Under the pieces are notes generated by a model that had not been told where the DNA came from, searched no databases, and saw only the letters and a program-made list of their open reading frames with translations. The position numbers and the translations under genes were made by a program. A stretch of 64,000 nucleotides of DNA from Bradyrhizobium centrolobii (lineage in GTDB: Bacteria; Pseudomonadota; Alphaproteobacteria; Rhizobiales; Xanthobacteraceae), in contig NZ_LUUB01000101.1 of the NCBI RefSeq assembly GCF_001641635.1, positions 28,472 to 92,471 on the forward strand, written 5' to 3'. Below, in pieces: positions 8,840 to 16,445 of this stretch (position 1 is the first letter of the stretch; the number at the start of each line of letters is the position of its first letter).

Positions 8840-11206
8840 ATGAATTTTGAATTGCGACGCGCGCAGCGTCTGGGCGGAGCAAGCCTGCTCCTGCTCGGCG
8901 CCGCCGCCACTCCGGCGCTGGCCCAAGAGCTGGCCCAAGACAAACCGGCGGCCACCGAGCTTCCCGCTGTAACGGTGACGGCTCCCAGCCCCATTCAGCG
9001 CAGGGCGGTCGTGCCGTCACGCACGACGAGCCGCGTGGCGCGCGCCGCACCGGCGCGCAACCGCGAACGTGCACCCGAAGCGCCTCCGCCGCCTGCCGCG
9101 CCTCAGCAAGGCGTGCTGCCGATCGTGACCAACCAGTTCGCCACCGTCACCGTCGTGCCGAACGAGGAGATCCGCCGCGAGGGCACTGCCCAACTCGGCG
9201 ATCTCCTGTTTTCCAAGCCTGGCATTACGGGATCAACCTTTGCGCCGGGCGCGTCAAGCCGCCCGGTCATCCGAGGTCTCGATGTCAATCGCGTCGGTAT
9301 CGTCGAGAACGGCACCAACGCCGGCGGCGCCTCGGATCTCGGCGAAGATCATTTCGTGCCGGTGGATCCGCTCGCCACCAATCAGGTCGAGGTCATTCGC
9401 GGTCCGGCAGCGATGCGTTACGGCTCGACTTCGATCGGCGGCGTCGTAAGTGCGACCAACAACCGCATTCCGGACGCCCTACCCTCATGCGCAGCTCCGC
9501 CGTTCCAGTCCTATGGGCTGCCCGCGAAAGCGCCGCTGGCTGACACGCAATCATCACCTTGCGTGAACGTTGAGACGCGCACGTCGGTGAGCTCCGTTGA
9601 TCGTGGTGTCGATGGCGGCATCCTGCTCGATACCGGCGGCGGCAATTTCGCGTTTCATGCCGACGCCTATGGCCGCAAGGCCAGCGATTACAGCATCCCG
9701 AGCTATCCATACCTGTTCGACCACACCAGACCGGTCAACGGTCAGCAGCCGAACTCGGCCATGCAGGCGGATGGCGCGTCGATCGGCGGATCGTATATCT
9801 TCACGGGCGGCTTTATTGGCGCTGCAATTACACAAAACGATTCGCTCTATCACATCCCCGGCATCGATGGCGCCGACCACAACACCCGTATCGACGCGCA
9901 TCAGACCAAGATCACCACCAAGGGCGAGTACCGACCGGATGCGGCGGCAATCGACACGATCCGTTTCTGGGCCGGCGCGACCGACTACAGGCACAACGAG
10001 ATCGGACTGGCCGATCCAACCGATCCCTTCAGCGACGGCGTACGCCAGACCTTCACCAACAAGGAGCAGGAACTGCGTATCGAAACGCAGCTAATGCCCT
10101 TTAATGCGCGATTCGCGGAAGTAACCACCGCGTTCGGGTTCCAGGCGGGCCATCAGGAGCTGACCGCGCCAAGTCCGGATGATCCGGGCTCGCTGTTCAA
10201 CGGGCTGTGGAATCCGAACAACAACAACCGGGTCGCCGGTTACGTGTTCAATGAGTTCAAGTTCAGCGAACAGACCAAGGCGCAGATCGCCGGCCGTATC
10301 GAGCATGTCGAATTGCACGGCTCGACACCGAACTTCCCGGCCGACTACCTGCCCGACGGCGCGCCGCAGGTGAACATCGCGCGCAATCCGTCCTTCACGC
10401 CAATCAGCGGCAGCGTCGGCCTGTTGCAGGATCTGCCGGGCGGCATGGTCGGCAGCATCACCGCGCAATATGTCGAGCGCGCGCCGAAGCCCGCCGAATT
10501 GTTCTCACGCGGCGCCCATGACGCCACCGCGACGTTCGATATCGGCAATCCGAATCTCCTGATTGAGACAGCGAAGTCGGTCGAGATCGGCCTGCGCAAG
10601 GCGACGGGGCCGTTCCGGTTCGAGGCGACTGCTTTCTACACGCGCTTTGACAACTTCATCTTCCGCCGGCTCACGGGCGTCATGTGCGACGACGATTTCG
10701 CGTCATGCGGCACGCCCGACGCCGAGCTGAACCAGGCCGTCTACTCGCAGCGCGACGCGACCTTCCGCGGCGGCGAATTCCAGTCCCAGCTCGATGTCGG
10801 GGCGTTCCACGGCGGCATCTGGGGCATCGAAAACCAGTTCGACGTGGTCCGCGCCACCTTCACCGACGGCACCAATGTGCCGCGCATTCCGCCCTTGCGG
10901 ATGGGCGGCGGCGTGTTCTGGCGCGACGACAACTGGCTAATGCGCGTCAACCTGTTGCACGCCTTCGCGCAGAACAACGTCGCCGTGATCGCGGAGACGC
11001 CGACGCCGGGCTACAACCTGCTGAAGGCTGAGGTCAGCTACAAGACGAAGCTCGCTTCGAACTGGTTCGGTGCACGCGAGATGACGGCCGGCATCGTCGG
11101 CAACAATCTCCTCAACGAGAGCATCCGCAACTCGGTGTCCTATACCAAGGACCAGGTACTGCTCCCGGGCATCGGCGTGCGCGCGTTCGCGAACTTCAAG
11201 TTCTAG
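8840..11206 (+). CDS. TonB-dependent receptor, ZnuD-like
   Basis: A 788-residue outer-membrane TonB-dependent receptor. The signal peptide ends near TPALAQ (about residue 29); a TonB-box-like AVTVTAP follows, then a Pro/Arg-rich linker, the plug domain (LLFSKPGITGSTFAPGASSRPVIRGLD and VIRGPAAMRYGS) and a 22-strand-type barrel ending in the aromatic FANFKF. Two Cys pairs are predicted in surface loops (CAAPPF...SPCVN and MCDDDFASC). Loop and strand sequences such as YHIPGIDGADHNTRIDAHQTK resemble the zinc receptor ZnuD. A putative Zur box lies upstream of the preceding gene. Zinc uptake is the best reading but is inferred; another metal chelate is possible. The 3' end overlaps the convergent GNAT gene by 11 bases. 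Confidence 0.88.
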   Translation: MNFELRRAQRLGGASLLLLGAAATPALAQELAQDKPAATELPAVTVTAPSPIQRRAVVPSRTTSRVARAAPARNRERAPEAPPPPAAPQQGVLPIVTNQFATVTVVPNEEIRREGTAQLGDLLFSKPGITGSTFAPGASSRPVIRGLDVNRVGIVENGTNAGGASDLGEDHFVPVDPLATNQVEVIRGPAAMRYGSTSIGGVVSATNNRIPDALPSCAAPPFQSYGLPAKAPLADTQSSPCVNVETRTSVSSVDRGVDGGILLDTGGGNFAFHADAYGRKASDYSIPSYPYLFDHTRPVNGQQPNSAMQADGASIGGSYIFTGGFIGAAITQNDSLYHIPGIDGADHNTRIDAHQTKITTKGEYRPDAAAIDTIRFWAGATDYRHNEIGLADPTDPFSDGVRQTFTNKEQELRIETQLMPFNARFAEVTTAFGFQAGHQELTAPSPDDPGSLFNGLWNPNNNNRVAGYVFNEFKFSEQTKAQIAGRIEHVELHGSTPNFPADYLPDGAPQVNIARNPSFTPISGSVGLLQDLPGGMVGSITAQYVERAPKPAELFSRGAHDATATFDIGNPNLLIETAKSVEIGLRKATGPFRFEATAFYTRFDNFIFRRLTGVMCDDDFASCGTPDAELNQAVYSQRDATFRGGEFQSQLDVGAFHGGIWGIENQFDVVRATFTDGTNVPRIPPLRMGGGVFWRDDNWLMRVNLLHAFAQNNVAVIAETPTPGYNLLKAEVSYKTKLASNWFGAREMTAGIVGNNLLNESIRNSVSYTKDQVLLPGIGVRAFANFKF

Positions 11207-11711
11207 CCTTGCTCCAGTCGGGGCCGACCGGCCCCGACACGCCTTCGAACGCGCCGTCGACGAGTTCGAACACCAGGACGCGGCTGGCGTCGACCGGACC
11301 CGGCATGATAACGCGCCCCTTCGGCACCGGCTTGAAGCCGACGCGGCTGTAATAGGGCTCGTCGCCGACCAGCAGCACCAGTCGGTGGCCGTTTTCCTTC
11401 GCGTCCTTCAGCGCACGCTCCATCAACAGCCGCCCGACGCCACGGCCGCGGAACGGCGGCTCGACGGTGAGCGGCCCGAGCAGCAGCGCCGGCGTCTCGC
11501 CGATCAGGATCGGCAATTGCCGCACCGAGCCGACCATCAGCGTACCGATGCGCGCGGTGAAGGAGAGTTCGAGCAGATGGTCGACGTGCTCGCGGATCCG
11601 GTAGGCGCTGAGCACGAAGCGGCCCGGGCCGAACGTGCGCTCGTGCAGCCGCTCGATCGCCTGGGCGTCGCCGGCGGCCTCGGGAAGGATGGTGAGGGAG
11701 AGATCGTTCAT
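11196..11711 (-). CDS. GNAT family N-acetyltransferase
   Basis: A 171-residue GNAT acetyltransferase of the YhbS-like group. The acetyl-CoA binding signature is VEPPFRGRGVGRLLMERAL (about residues 83-101, R-x-x-G-x-G/A), followed by LVLLVGDEPYYSRVGFKPVP, the usual beta-bulge and C-terminal YxxxGF region. The acceptor substrate cannot be told from sequence. The gene converges on and overlaps the TonB receptor gene by 11 bases. Upstream of the ATG there is no ribosome binding site; instead a dispersed repeat begins about 3 bases before the start, suggesting the repeat replaced the native leader. Expression may therefore be weak or leaderless. Confidence 0.88.
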   Translation of the reverse strand: MNDLSLTILPEAAGDAQAIERLHERTFGPGRFVLSAYRIREHVDHLLELSFTARIGTLMVGSVRQLPILIGETPALLLGPLTVEPPFRGRGVGRLLMERALKDAKENGHRLVLLVGDEPYYSRVGFKPVPKGRVIMPGPVDASRVLVFELVDGAFEGVSGPVGPDWSKART

Positions 11712-11713
11712 GT

Positions 11714-11770
11714 CAGCATAGCGTTTTCGAGCGAAGTGAATCCCGGTCCGCGTTCAGAAAACGCGTCAAT
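11714..11770. repeat. Dispersed repeat (family H) abutting the GNAT start
   Basis: The block contains CATAGCGTTTTCGAGCGAAG ... AGAAAACGCGTCAA, an imperfect palindrome (GCGTTTTC paired with GAAAACGC). A second copy in inverse orientation is at 31063-31115. Confidence 0.7.
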
Positions 11771-11826
11771 ATAGGAGGCGGAGTAGCATCTGGCGATGCG
11801 GAGGTCCATGGTAGCCAGGCGCCACT

Positions 11827-12010
11827 TCAGCTCCTTTTCAGCGCCGGTTGGGACAGATCGGCGAGCATCTTCATTTCGCGCGGCCCCCGCGTCACTGTAT
11901 CGAGCACCAGCCCCGACGATCCCGACAGTACGCAGATCAGGCCGAAGGCGTACTTGGTAATCTTCAGCCGGTTTCCGTTACGCCCTGGCGCGAGGCGACT
12001 TACTAGAACA
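11827..12010 (-). pseudogene. Possible small-gene remnant without a start codon
   Basis: On the minus strand an open frame ends at 11827 and reads KITKYAFGLICVLSGSS, GLVLDTVTRGPREMKML and ADLSQPALKRS, which looks protein-like: a hydrophobic segment followed by a charged tail. No ATG, GTG or TTG precedes the hydrophobic part before an in-frame stop near 12015, so it is either a decayed gene or uses a rare CTG start at 11967. It fills most of the gap between the GNAT and NUDIX genes; nothing else is seen there apart from the repeat at 11714-11770. Confidence 0.3.
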
Positions 12011-12018
12011 GGCCGACC

Positions 12019-12510
12019 TCACCGCCACGTCGCAATCACGGGCTTGCCGTTGAGCACCTCGGCGATCCGCAGCCGCGTCCCGGGCGTGGTCCCCTCGGGC
12101 AGCGCCGTGCTTGCGAAAAATCCGCATTCGATGATCTCGCGGTTGGGCTCGGGCAGGCGGTCCTGCCTGAAATGCCTAATGACGTAGACCGCGACGTGGT
12201 CGCGCCGGGAAACATGGCTGTTGAGGAAGATGCCGTGCAGCACCGGCTCTCCGGTGAGGTCGATGTCTCCCTCCTCCTTGAGCTCGCGCCGCATCGCCTC
12301 TTCCATGGTCTCGCCAAAGTCGACGCCCCCGCCCGGCAGATACCAGCCGGTGATGTAGCTGTGCTTGACCAGGAACACCCGGTTGTCCGGGTCAAGGACG
12401 ACAGCGCGGACGCCGAGCGTCATGCCACGGACGACCAGGAAATAGGCGTGGAAGATTCGCCGCAGCAGCGGCTCGCACCTCCGTCGCATCTGGTCCAGAC
12501 GTTCCCCCAT
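12019..12510 (-). CDS. NUDIX hydrolase
   Basis: A 163-residue NUDIX protein. After an Arg-rich N-terminal helix (MRRRCEPLLRRIFHAYFLV) the Nudix box reads GGGVDFGETMEEAMRRELKE followed by EGDIDL (about residues 67-91); the pattern is G-x5-E-x7-RE-x2-EE with the final EE present as KEEG. HSYITGWYLPGG just before it is typical of the YjhB-like group. The substrate is not predictable. I start at the ATG at 12510; longer in-frame starts up to 12681 would overlap the divergent metallophosphoesterase gene and add non-family sequence. Confidence 0.85.
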   Translation of the reverse strand: MGERLDQMRRRCEPLLRRIFHAYFLVVRGMTLGVRAVVLDPDNRVFLVKHSYITGWYLPGGGVDFGETMEEAMRRELKEEGDIDLTGEPVLHGIFLNSHVSRRDHVAVYVIRHFRQDRLPEPNREIIECGFFASTALPEGTTPGTRLRIAEVLNGKPVIATWR

Positions 12511-12598
12511 CACGCCGCTTGCCAGGCCCCCTTCAAGCCGTCCTTGCCTCCACCGCCCGACCTTGCCATTACAGCGGAGCACTAGGCAATCGCGCTTC

Positions 12599-13483
12599 AT
12601 GGCACCGTTCACGCTCGCCCATCTCTCCGACCCGCATCTGCCGCCCCTGCCCAGGCCGCGGCTGATCGAGCTCGCGGGCAAGCGGGCGCTCGGTTACGTC
12701 AACTGGACGCGCAACCGCCACAAATACCAGCGCCGCGAGGTGCTCGACGCGCTGGTCGCCGACGTCCAGGCCCAGGCACCGGACCACATCGCGGTAACCG
12801 GCGATCTCGTCAACCTGGCCCTGGAGGCGGAATTTGCGCCGGCGCTGGCCTGGCTCGAAGGCGTCGGCCCGCCGGATTGTGTCACGGCCATCCCGGGCAA
12901 TCACGACGCCTATGTCAGCGCGACGAGTCACCGCTTCGGCGAGACGTTTCTGCACTACATCGCCGGCGATGCTCCGGCTGCCACTGCCTTCCCCGCAGTC
13001 CGCCGCCGCGGCCCCGTTGCGCTGATCAGCCTGTCCACGGCCGTGCCGACCCTGCCGCTGATGGCGACGGGCACGCTCGGCCGCGATCAGCTCGCAGCGC
13101 TCGAGCAGGTGCTCGCGCAGCTCGCGAGCGAAGACGTCTTCCGCGCCCTCCTCGTGCATCATCCGCTGCGCTCGAGCTCGCGCCACAAGCGACTGACAGA
13201 TTCCGCCGATCTTCTCGCCCTGGTCGGGCGGCACGGCGTCGAGCTGATCCTGCACGGCCACGACCACGTGCATTCGACGATGTGGTTCGAGGGCCCCAAC
13301 GGCAAAATTCCCGCGATCGGCGTGCCGTCCGCCTCCGCGCTCGCACATGGTCGCTATCCGGCGGCGGCGTATAATTTGTTCGCCATCGAGAAGGACAATG
13401 CCGGCTGGCGCTGCGAACAAACGGTGCGCAGTCTCGATCATGGATTGCAGGCCCGGCAGATCAAGCACGCGCGGCTGATCTGA
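12599..13483 (+). CDS. Metallophosphoesterase (calcineurin-like)
   Basis: A 294-residue calcineurin-like phosphoesterase. All five metal-ligand motifs are present in order: DPH in LSDPHL (about 10), GDLV in VTGDLVN (about 67), GNHD in AIPGNHDAY (about 100), HHPL (about 186) and GHDHVH (about 222). This group includes cyclic-nucleotide phosphodiesterases of the Icc type and other phosphatases; the substrate cannot be set from sequence. The start is the ATG opening MAPFTLAHLSDPH; the family core begins almost at once, so the longer frame upstream is unlikely. It is divergent from the NUDIX gene by 88 bases and followed by a palindromic repeat. Confidence 0.92.
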   Translation: MAPFTLAHLSDPHLPPLPRPRLIELAGKRALGYVNWTRNRHKYQRREVLDALVADVQAQAPDHIAVTGDLVNLALEAEFAPALAWLEGVGPPDCVTAIPGNHDAYVSATSHRFGETFLHYIAGDAPAATAFPAVRRRGPVALISLSTAVPTLPLMATGTLGRDQLAALEQVLAQLASEDVFRALLVHHPLRSSSRHKRLTDSADLLALVGRHGVELILHGHDHVHSTMWFEGPNGKIPAIGVPSASALAHGRYPAAAYNLFAIEKDNAGWRCEQTVRSLDHGLQARQIKHARLI

Positions 13484-13493
13484 TCGACACTGC

Positions 13494-13594
13494 CATTCCG
13501 GAGCGCGCCAACGGCGCGAGCCCGGAATCCATCGGCCCGCAGTGCACGTGGATGAATGGATTCCGGGCTCGCACCTTCGGTGCGCCCCGGAATG
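13494..13594. repeat. Palindromic intergenic repeat, family A copy 1
   Basis: Two arms, CATTCCGG ... CCCGGAATCCAT and ATGGATTCCGGG ... CCCCGGAATG, are each self-complementary and also complementary to one another. Other copies are at 22256-22344, 43236-43331 and 44118-44221. Between two convergent genes it may also serve as a bidirectional terminator. Confidence 0.85.
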
Positions 13595-13619
13595 ACGAGG
13601 GGAGAGATTCGCGTAGGCT

Positions 13620-14174
13620 TCACCAGCTCCGCAAGACGGCAAGCACGGCGACGCCGAACAGGGCGGCGGCGCCGAGGATGAAGCCGAGCAGGAACGGCCA
13701 GATGCGCGAGCGGCGCCGCGCCGCGGGCACGGCGGGCTTCGGCTCGGGCAGAACGACCATCGCATGTTCGCGCTCGATCATGCGGCGGGCGACATAGTCG
13801 GTGACCGCCTCGACGATCACGGCCGTGTCGTGCGATTCGGCGAGCACGATGCGGCCGAAGCGGGTGTCCTGGACGAACCGGTACATCCGCTTGTCGCGTC
13901 CCATGACGATGTGCGCGACGACATCGATCCAGAGCCTCGGCGTATCGCCCTGACTGATGCCACGGTCGAACAGGTCGATCTGCTCGGGCACCTGCGCGAA
14001 CAGCGGATCGAGCGCGTCGTTGAGAATCTCGAGCCGCGCGACCTCGGCATCGCGCAGGTCGACGACGACACCGGTGCGGTCGGCGGCCTCGATCCGTGCC
14101 CGCAGCAGCGCGTCGCGCAGCCGCACCGGGCGCGCCTGGCTGGCATGGATCCCGCTCGTCTCGGGCTCTGACAT
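13620..14174 (-). CDS. Tail-anchored protein of unknown function
   Basis: A 184-residue protein I do not recognise. The N-terminal 150 residues are soluble and charged (RLRDALLRARIEAADRTG, VVVDLRDAEVARLEILND), with a central WIDVVAHIVMGRDKRMYRFV segment. A single C-terminal membrane helix (IWPFLLGFILGAAALFGVAV) is preceded by ARRRSR, so the soluble part should stay in the cytoplasm with the tail in the inner membrane. GAGG eight bases before the ATG supports the start. The sequence looks real: regular codon use and plausible secondary structure. No operon partner is evident. Confidence 0.75.
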   Translation of the reverse strand: MSEPETSGIHASQARPVRLRDALLRARIEAADRTGVVVDLRDAEVARLEILNDALDPLFAQVPEQIDLFDRGISQGDTPRLWIDVVAHIVMGRDKRMYRFVQDTRFGRIVLAESHDTAVIVEAVTDYVARRMIEREHAMVVLPEPKPAVPAARRRSRIWPFLLGFILGAAALFGVAVLAVLRSW

Positions 14175-14294
14175 TTTCGGCCTCGCTACTCGACAACGGC
14201 CGTTAACCTATCAGCAACCAAAACGTCCGCAAAGGGTCCATAATTCCAGATACTTACGGTGCCCACAGCCGGTTCACCTGTGCCAAAAACAGAC

Positions 14295-14325
14295 GATCCC
14301 ACCCAGGCAGCGCCTGGATGGGACC
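14295..14325 (-). terminator. Intrinsic terminator after DUF4170/aceA
   Basis: On the minus strand a 14-bp stem with two G-T pairs (GGTCCCATCCAGGC / GCCTGGGTGGGATC, 3-base loop) is followed by TCTGTTTTTGG. It lies 46 bases beyond the DUF4170 stop and probably ends the aceA transcript. Confidence 0.75.
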
Positions 14326-14371
14326 CTCCGTCCTTGGACGTCTTCTTCAATTTGAGCCGGCAGCAATGCCG

Positions 14372-14584
14372 TTAGGCTGCCGGGGCGCGCTGCGGCTCCT
14401 CCACGATCGAGAAGCGGACGCCGGCCTTGTGGCGGCTCTCTTCCGACACTTCGCGCCAGCAGTCCTCGGCTTCCTTGCGGGTCTTGAACGGACCTTTGAC
14501 CTGGGCCGAGCCTTCCACGAGCTTGTGGAAGTTCATCGAGCCGAACTCGCCGCCGATCACCCAGAAATTGCTGCCTTTGGTCAT
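14372..14584 (-). CDS. DUF4170 domain-containing protein
   Basis: A 70-residue protein of the DUF4170 family, beginning MTKGSNFWVIGGEFGSMNF. The family pattern is visible in GPFKTRKEAEDCWREVSE, a short alpha/beta fold resembling an SPOR-like or ribosome-associated small domain; the function is unknown. The start at 14584 is supported by TTGAGGAGACTGGCA just upstream. It begins 23 bases after the aceA stop in the same direction and ends before a good terminator, so it is probably the last gene of the aceA transcript and may share its acetate response. Confidence 0.85.
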   Translation of the reverse strand: MTKGSNFWVIGGEFGSMNFHKLVEGSAQVKGPFKTRKEAEDCWREVSEESRHKAGVRFSIVEEPQRAPAA

Positions 14585-14607
14585 TGCCAGTCTCCTCAAT
14601 TCCACCG

Positions 14608-16239
14608 TTAGCCGAACTGGTTCATCGTGTTGTGGACGCCGCCCGCCTTCAGGGCGGCCTCGCCGGCGAAGTACTCCTTGTGATCGTCGCCGATGTCGGA
14701 GCCGGCCATGTTCTGATGCTTCACGCAGGCGATGCCCTGACGGATCTCGGCGCGCTGGACGTTCTTCACATAGCCGAGCATGCCCTGCTCGCCGAAGTAT
14801 TCCCTCGCCAGATTGTCGGTCGAGAGCGCCGCCGTGTGATAGGTCGGCAGCGTGATCAGATGGTGGAAGATGCCGGCGCGCTTCGCTGAATCGGCCTGGA
14901 ATGTGCGGATACGCTCGTCGGCTTCCTTCGCCAGCGGCGTGTCGTCGTATTCCGCCTTCATCAGTTCGGCACGATTGTACTTGCTGACGTCCTTGCCGGC
15001 TTCCTTCATCGCGTCGTAGACCTGCCAGCGGAAGTTGAGCGTCCAGTTGAAGGACGGCGAGTTGTTGTAGGCCAGCTTCGCGTTCGGGACCACCTTGCGG
15101 ATCCGATCGACCATCTTGGCGATCTGCTCAATATGCGGCTTCTCGGTTTCGATCCACAAGAGGTCGGCACCGTTCTGCAGCGAGGTGATGCAGTCCAGCA
15201 CGCAGCGGTCTTCGCCGGTGCCGGGGCGGAACTGATAGAGGTTAGAGGGCAGCCGCTTCGGACGCATCATCTTGCCGTTCCGGTTGATGATGACATCACC
15301 GTTGCGGGCGTTCTCCGCCGTCACTTCCTCGCAATCCAGGAAGCTGTTGTACTGGTCGCCGATATCACCGGGCTTGTGGCTGACCGCGATCTGCTGCGTG
15401 AGGCCGGCGCCGAGCGAGTCGGTGCGGGTCACGACGACGCCGTCTTCGACTCCCAGTTCGAGGAACGCGTGGCGGCAGGCACGAATCTTCGCGAGGAAGA
15501 CGTCGTGCGGCACGGTCACCTTGCCGTCCTGGTGGCCGCACTGCTTCTCGTCCGAGACCTGGTTTTCAATCTGCAGGGCGCACGCGCCCGCTTCGATCAT
15601 CTTCTTGGCGAGCAGATAGGTCGCTTCCGCGTTGCCGAAGCCGGCATCGATGTCGGCGATGACGGGCACGACATGGGTCTGGAAATTGTCGATCTTCTCG
15701 ATCAGCGCCTTTTCCTTCGCCGCGTCGCCTTCCTTGCGGGCGGCATCGAGCGCGCGGAAGATATCGTTCAGCTCGCGCGAGTCGGCCTGACGCAGGAAGG
15801 TGTAGAGCTCCTCGATCAGGGCCGACACCGAGGTCTTCTCATGCATCGACTGGTCGGGCAGCGGTCCGAACTCGGAACGGAGCGCCGCGATCATCCAGCC
15901 GGACAGGTACAGGTAGCGGCGATCGGTCGTGCCGAAATGCTTCTTGACCGAGATCAGCTTCTGCTGGGCGATGAAGCCGTGCCAGCAGCCCAGCGACTGG
16001 GTGTACTTGGTGGGATCGCCGTCATAGGCGGCCATGTCGGCTCGCATCAGCGCCGCGGTGTAGCGGGCGACGTCGAGGCCGGTCTTGAAGCGATTCTGCA
16101 GGCGCATGCGCGCCACGGCTTCGGCCGTCACGCCGTTCCAGGTCGGCTTGGTGTCGAGGAGCGCCTGGGCCGCCTCGATCTCGCTCTGATACGAAGCAGG
16201 GAGGGTCCGATCGCTGATCCCGCGTGGCTGGTAATTCAT
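14608..16239 (-). CDS. aceA: Isocitrate lyase
   Basis: Isocitrate lyase cleaves isocitrate to succinate and glyoxylate, the first step of the glyoxylate shunt for growth on acetate and fatty acids. The 543-residue length matches the long subfamily found in many alphaproteobacteria rather than the 434-residue enteric form. The catalytic Cys motif KQCGH is at 232-236, and the Mg-binding region VIADIDAGFGN is at 193-203. GAGAGG precedes the ATG. The gene is divergent from a ScfR-type regulator with a 206-base shared control region. In the window it works with the beta-oxidation operon, which supplies acetyl-CoA. Very secure call. Confidence 0.98.
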   Translation of the reverse strand: MNYQPRGISDRTLPASYQSEIEAAQALLDTKPTWNGVTAEAVARMRLQNRFKTGLDVARYTAALMRADMAAYDGDPTKYTQSLGCWHGFIAQQKLISVKKHFGTTDRRYLYLSGWMIAALRSEFGPLPDQSMHEKTSVSALIEELYTFLRQADSRELNDIFRALDAARKEGDAAKEKALIEKIDNFQTHVVPVIADIDAGFGNAEATYLLAKKMIEAGACALQIENQVSDEKQCGHQDGKVTVPHDVFLAKIRACRHAFLELGVEDGVVVTRTDSLGAGLTQQIAVSHKPGDIGDQYNSFLDCEEVTAENARNGDVIINRNGKMMRPKRLPSNLYQFRPGTGEDRCVLDCITSLQNGADLLWIETEKPHIEQIAKMVDRIRKVVPNAKLAYNNSPSFNWTLNFRWQVYDAMKEAGKDVSKYNRAELMKAEYDDTPLAKEADERIRTFQADSAKRAGIFHHLITLPTYHTAALSTDNLAREYFGEQGMLGYVKNVQRAEIRQGIACVKHQNMAGSDIGDDHKEYFAGEAALKAGGVHNTMNQFG

Positions 16240-16350
16240 GTGCGCGCCTCTCTAATCGACATTCTTGACAGTGCATTGCGAAATGCGTGGCAAGAGCTAA
16301 ACGCGAGAAAGCGAAGTTCGTAAAGGGACCTTGTATTTGAATGGTGATGT

Positions 16351-16392
16351 CATGTAACATCAGAACATGTAATAGATGTTATTTTGTAAAGT
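16351..16392. promoter_or_regulatory. Candidate ScfR/RamB-type operator between aceA and its regulator
   Basis: TTTGTAAAGT at 16383-16392 matches the reverse complement of the RamB core ACTTTGCAAA at 9 of 10 bases; RamB is the actinobacterial homologue that controls aceA. Two direct CATGTAA repeats (16351 and 16366, period 15) lie beside it. The role is inferred from position and similarity. Confidence 0.45.
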
Positions 16393-16445
16393 CTGTAAAT
16401 ATATAGGTCAATTAGACTGTCCTTAACGCGTCTGGAGACCCGAGA

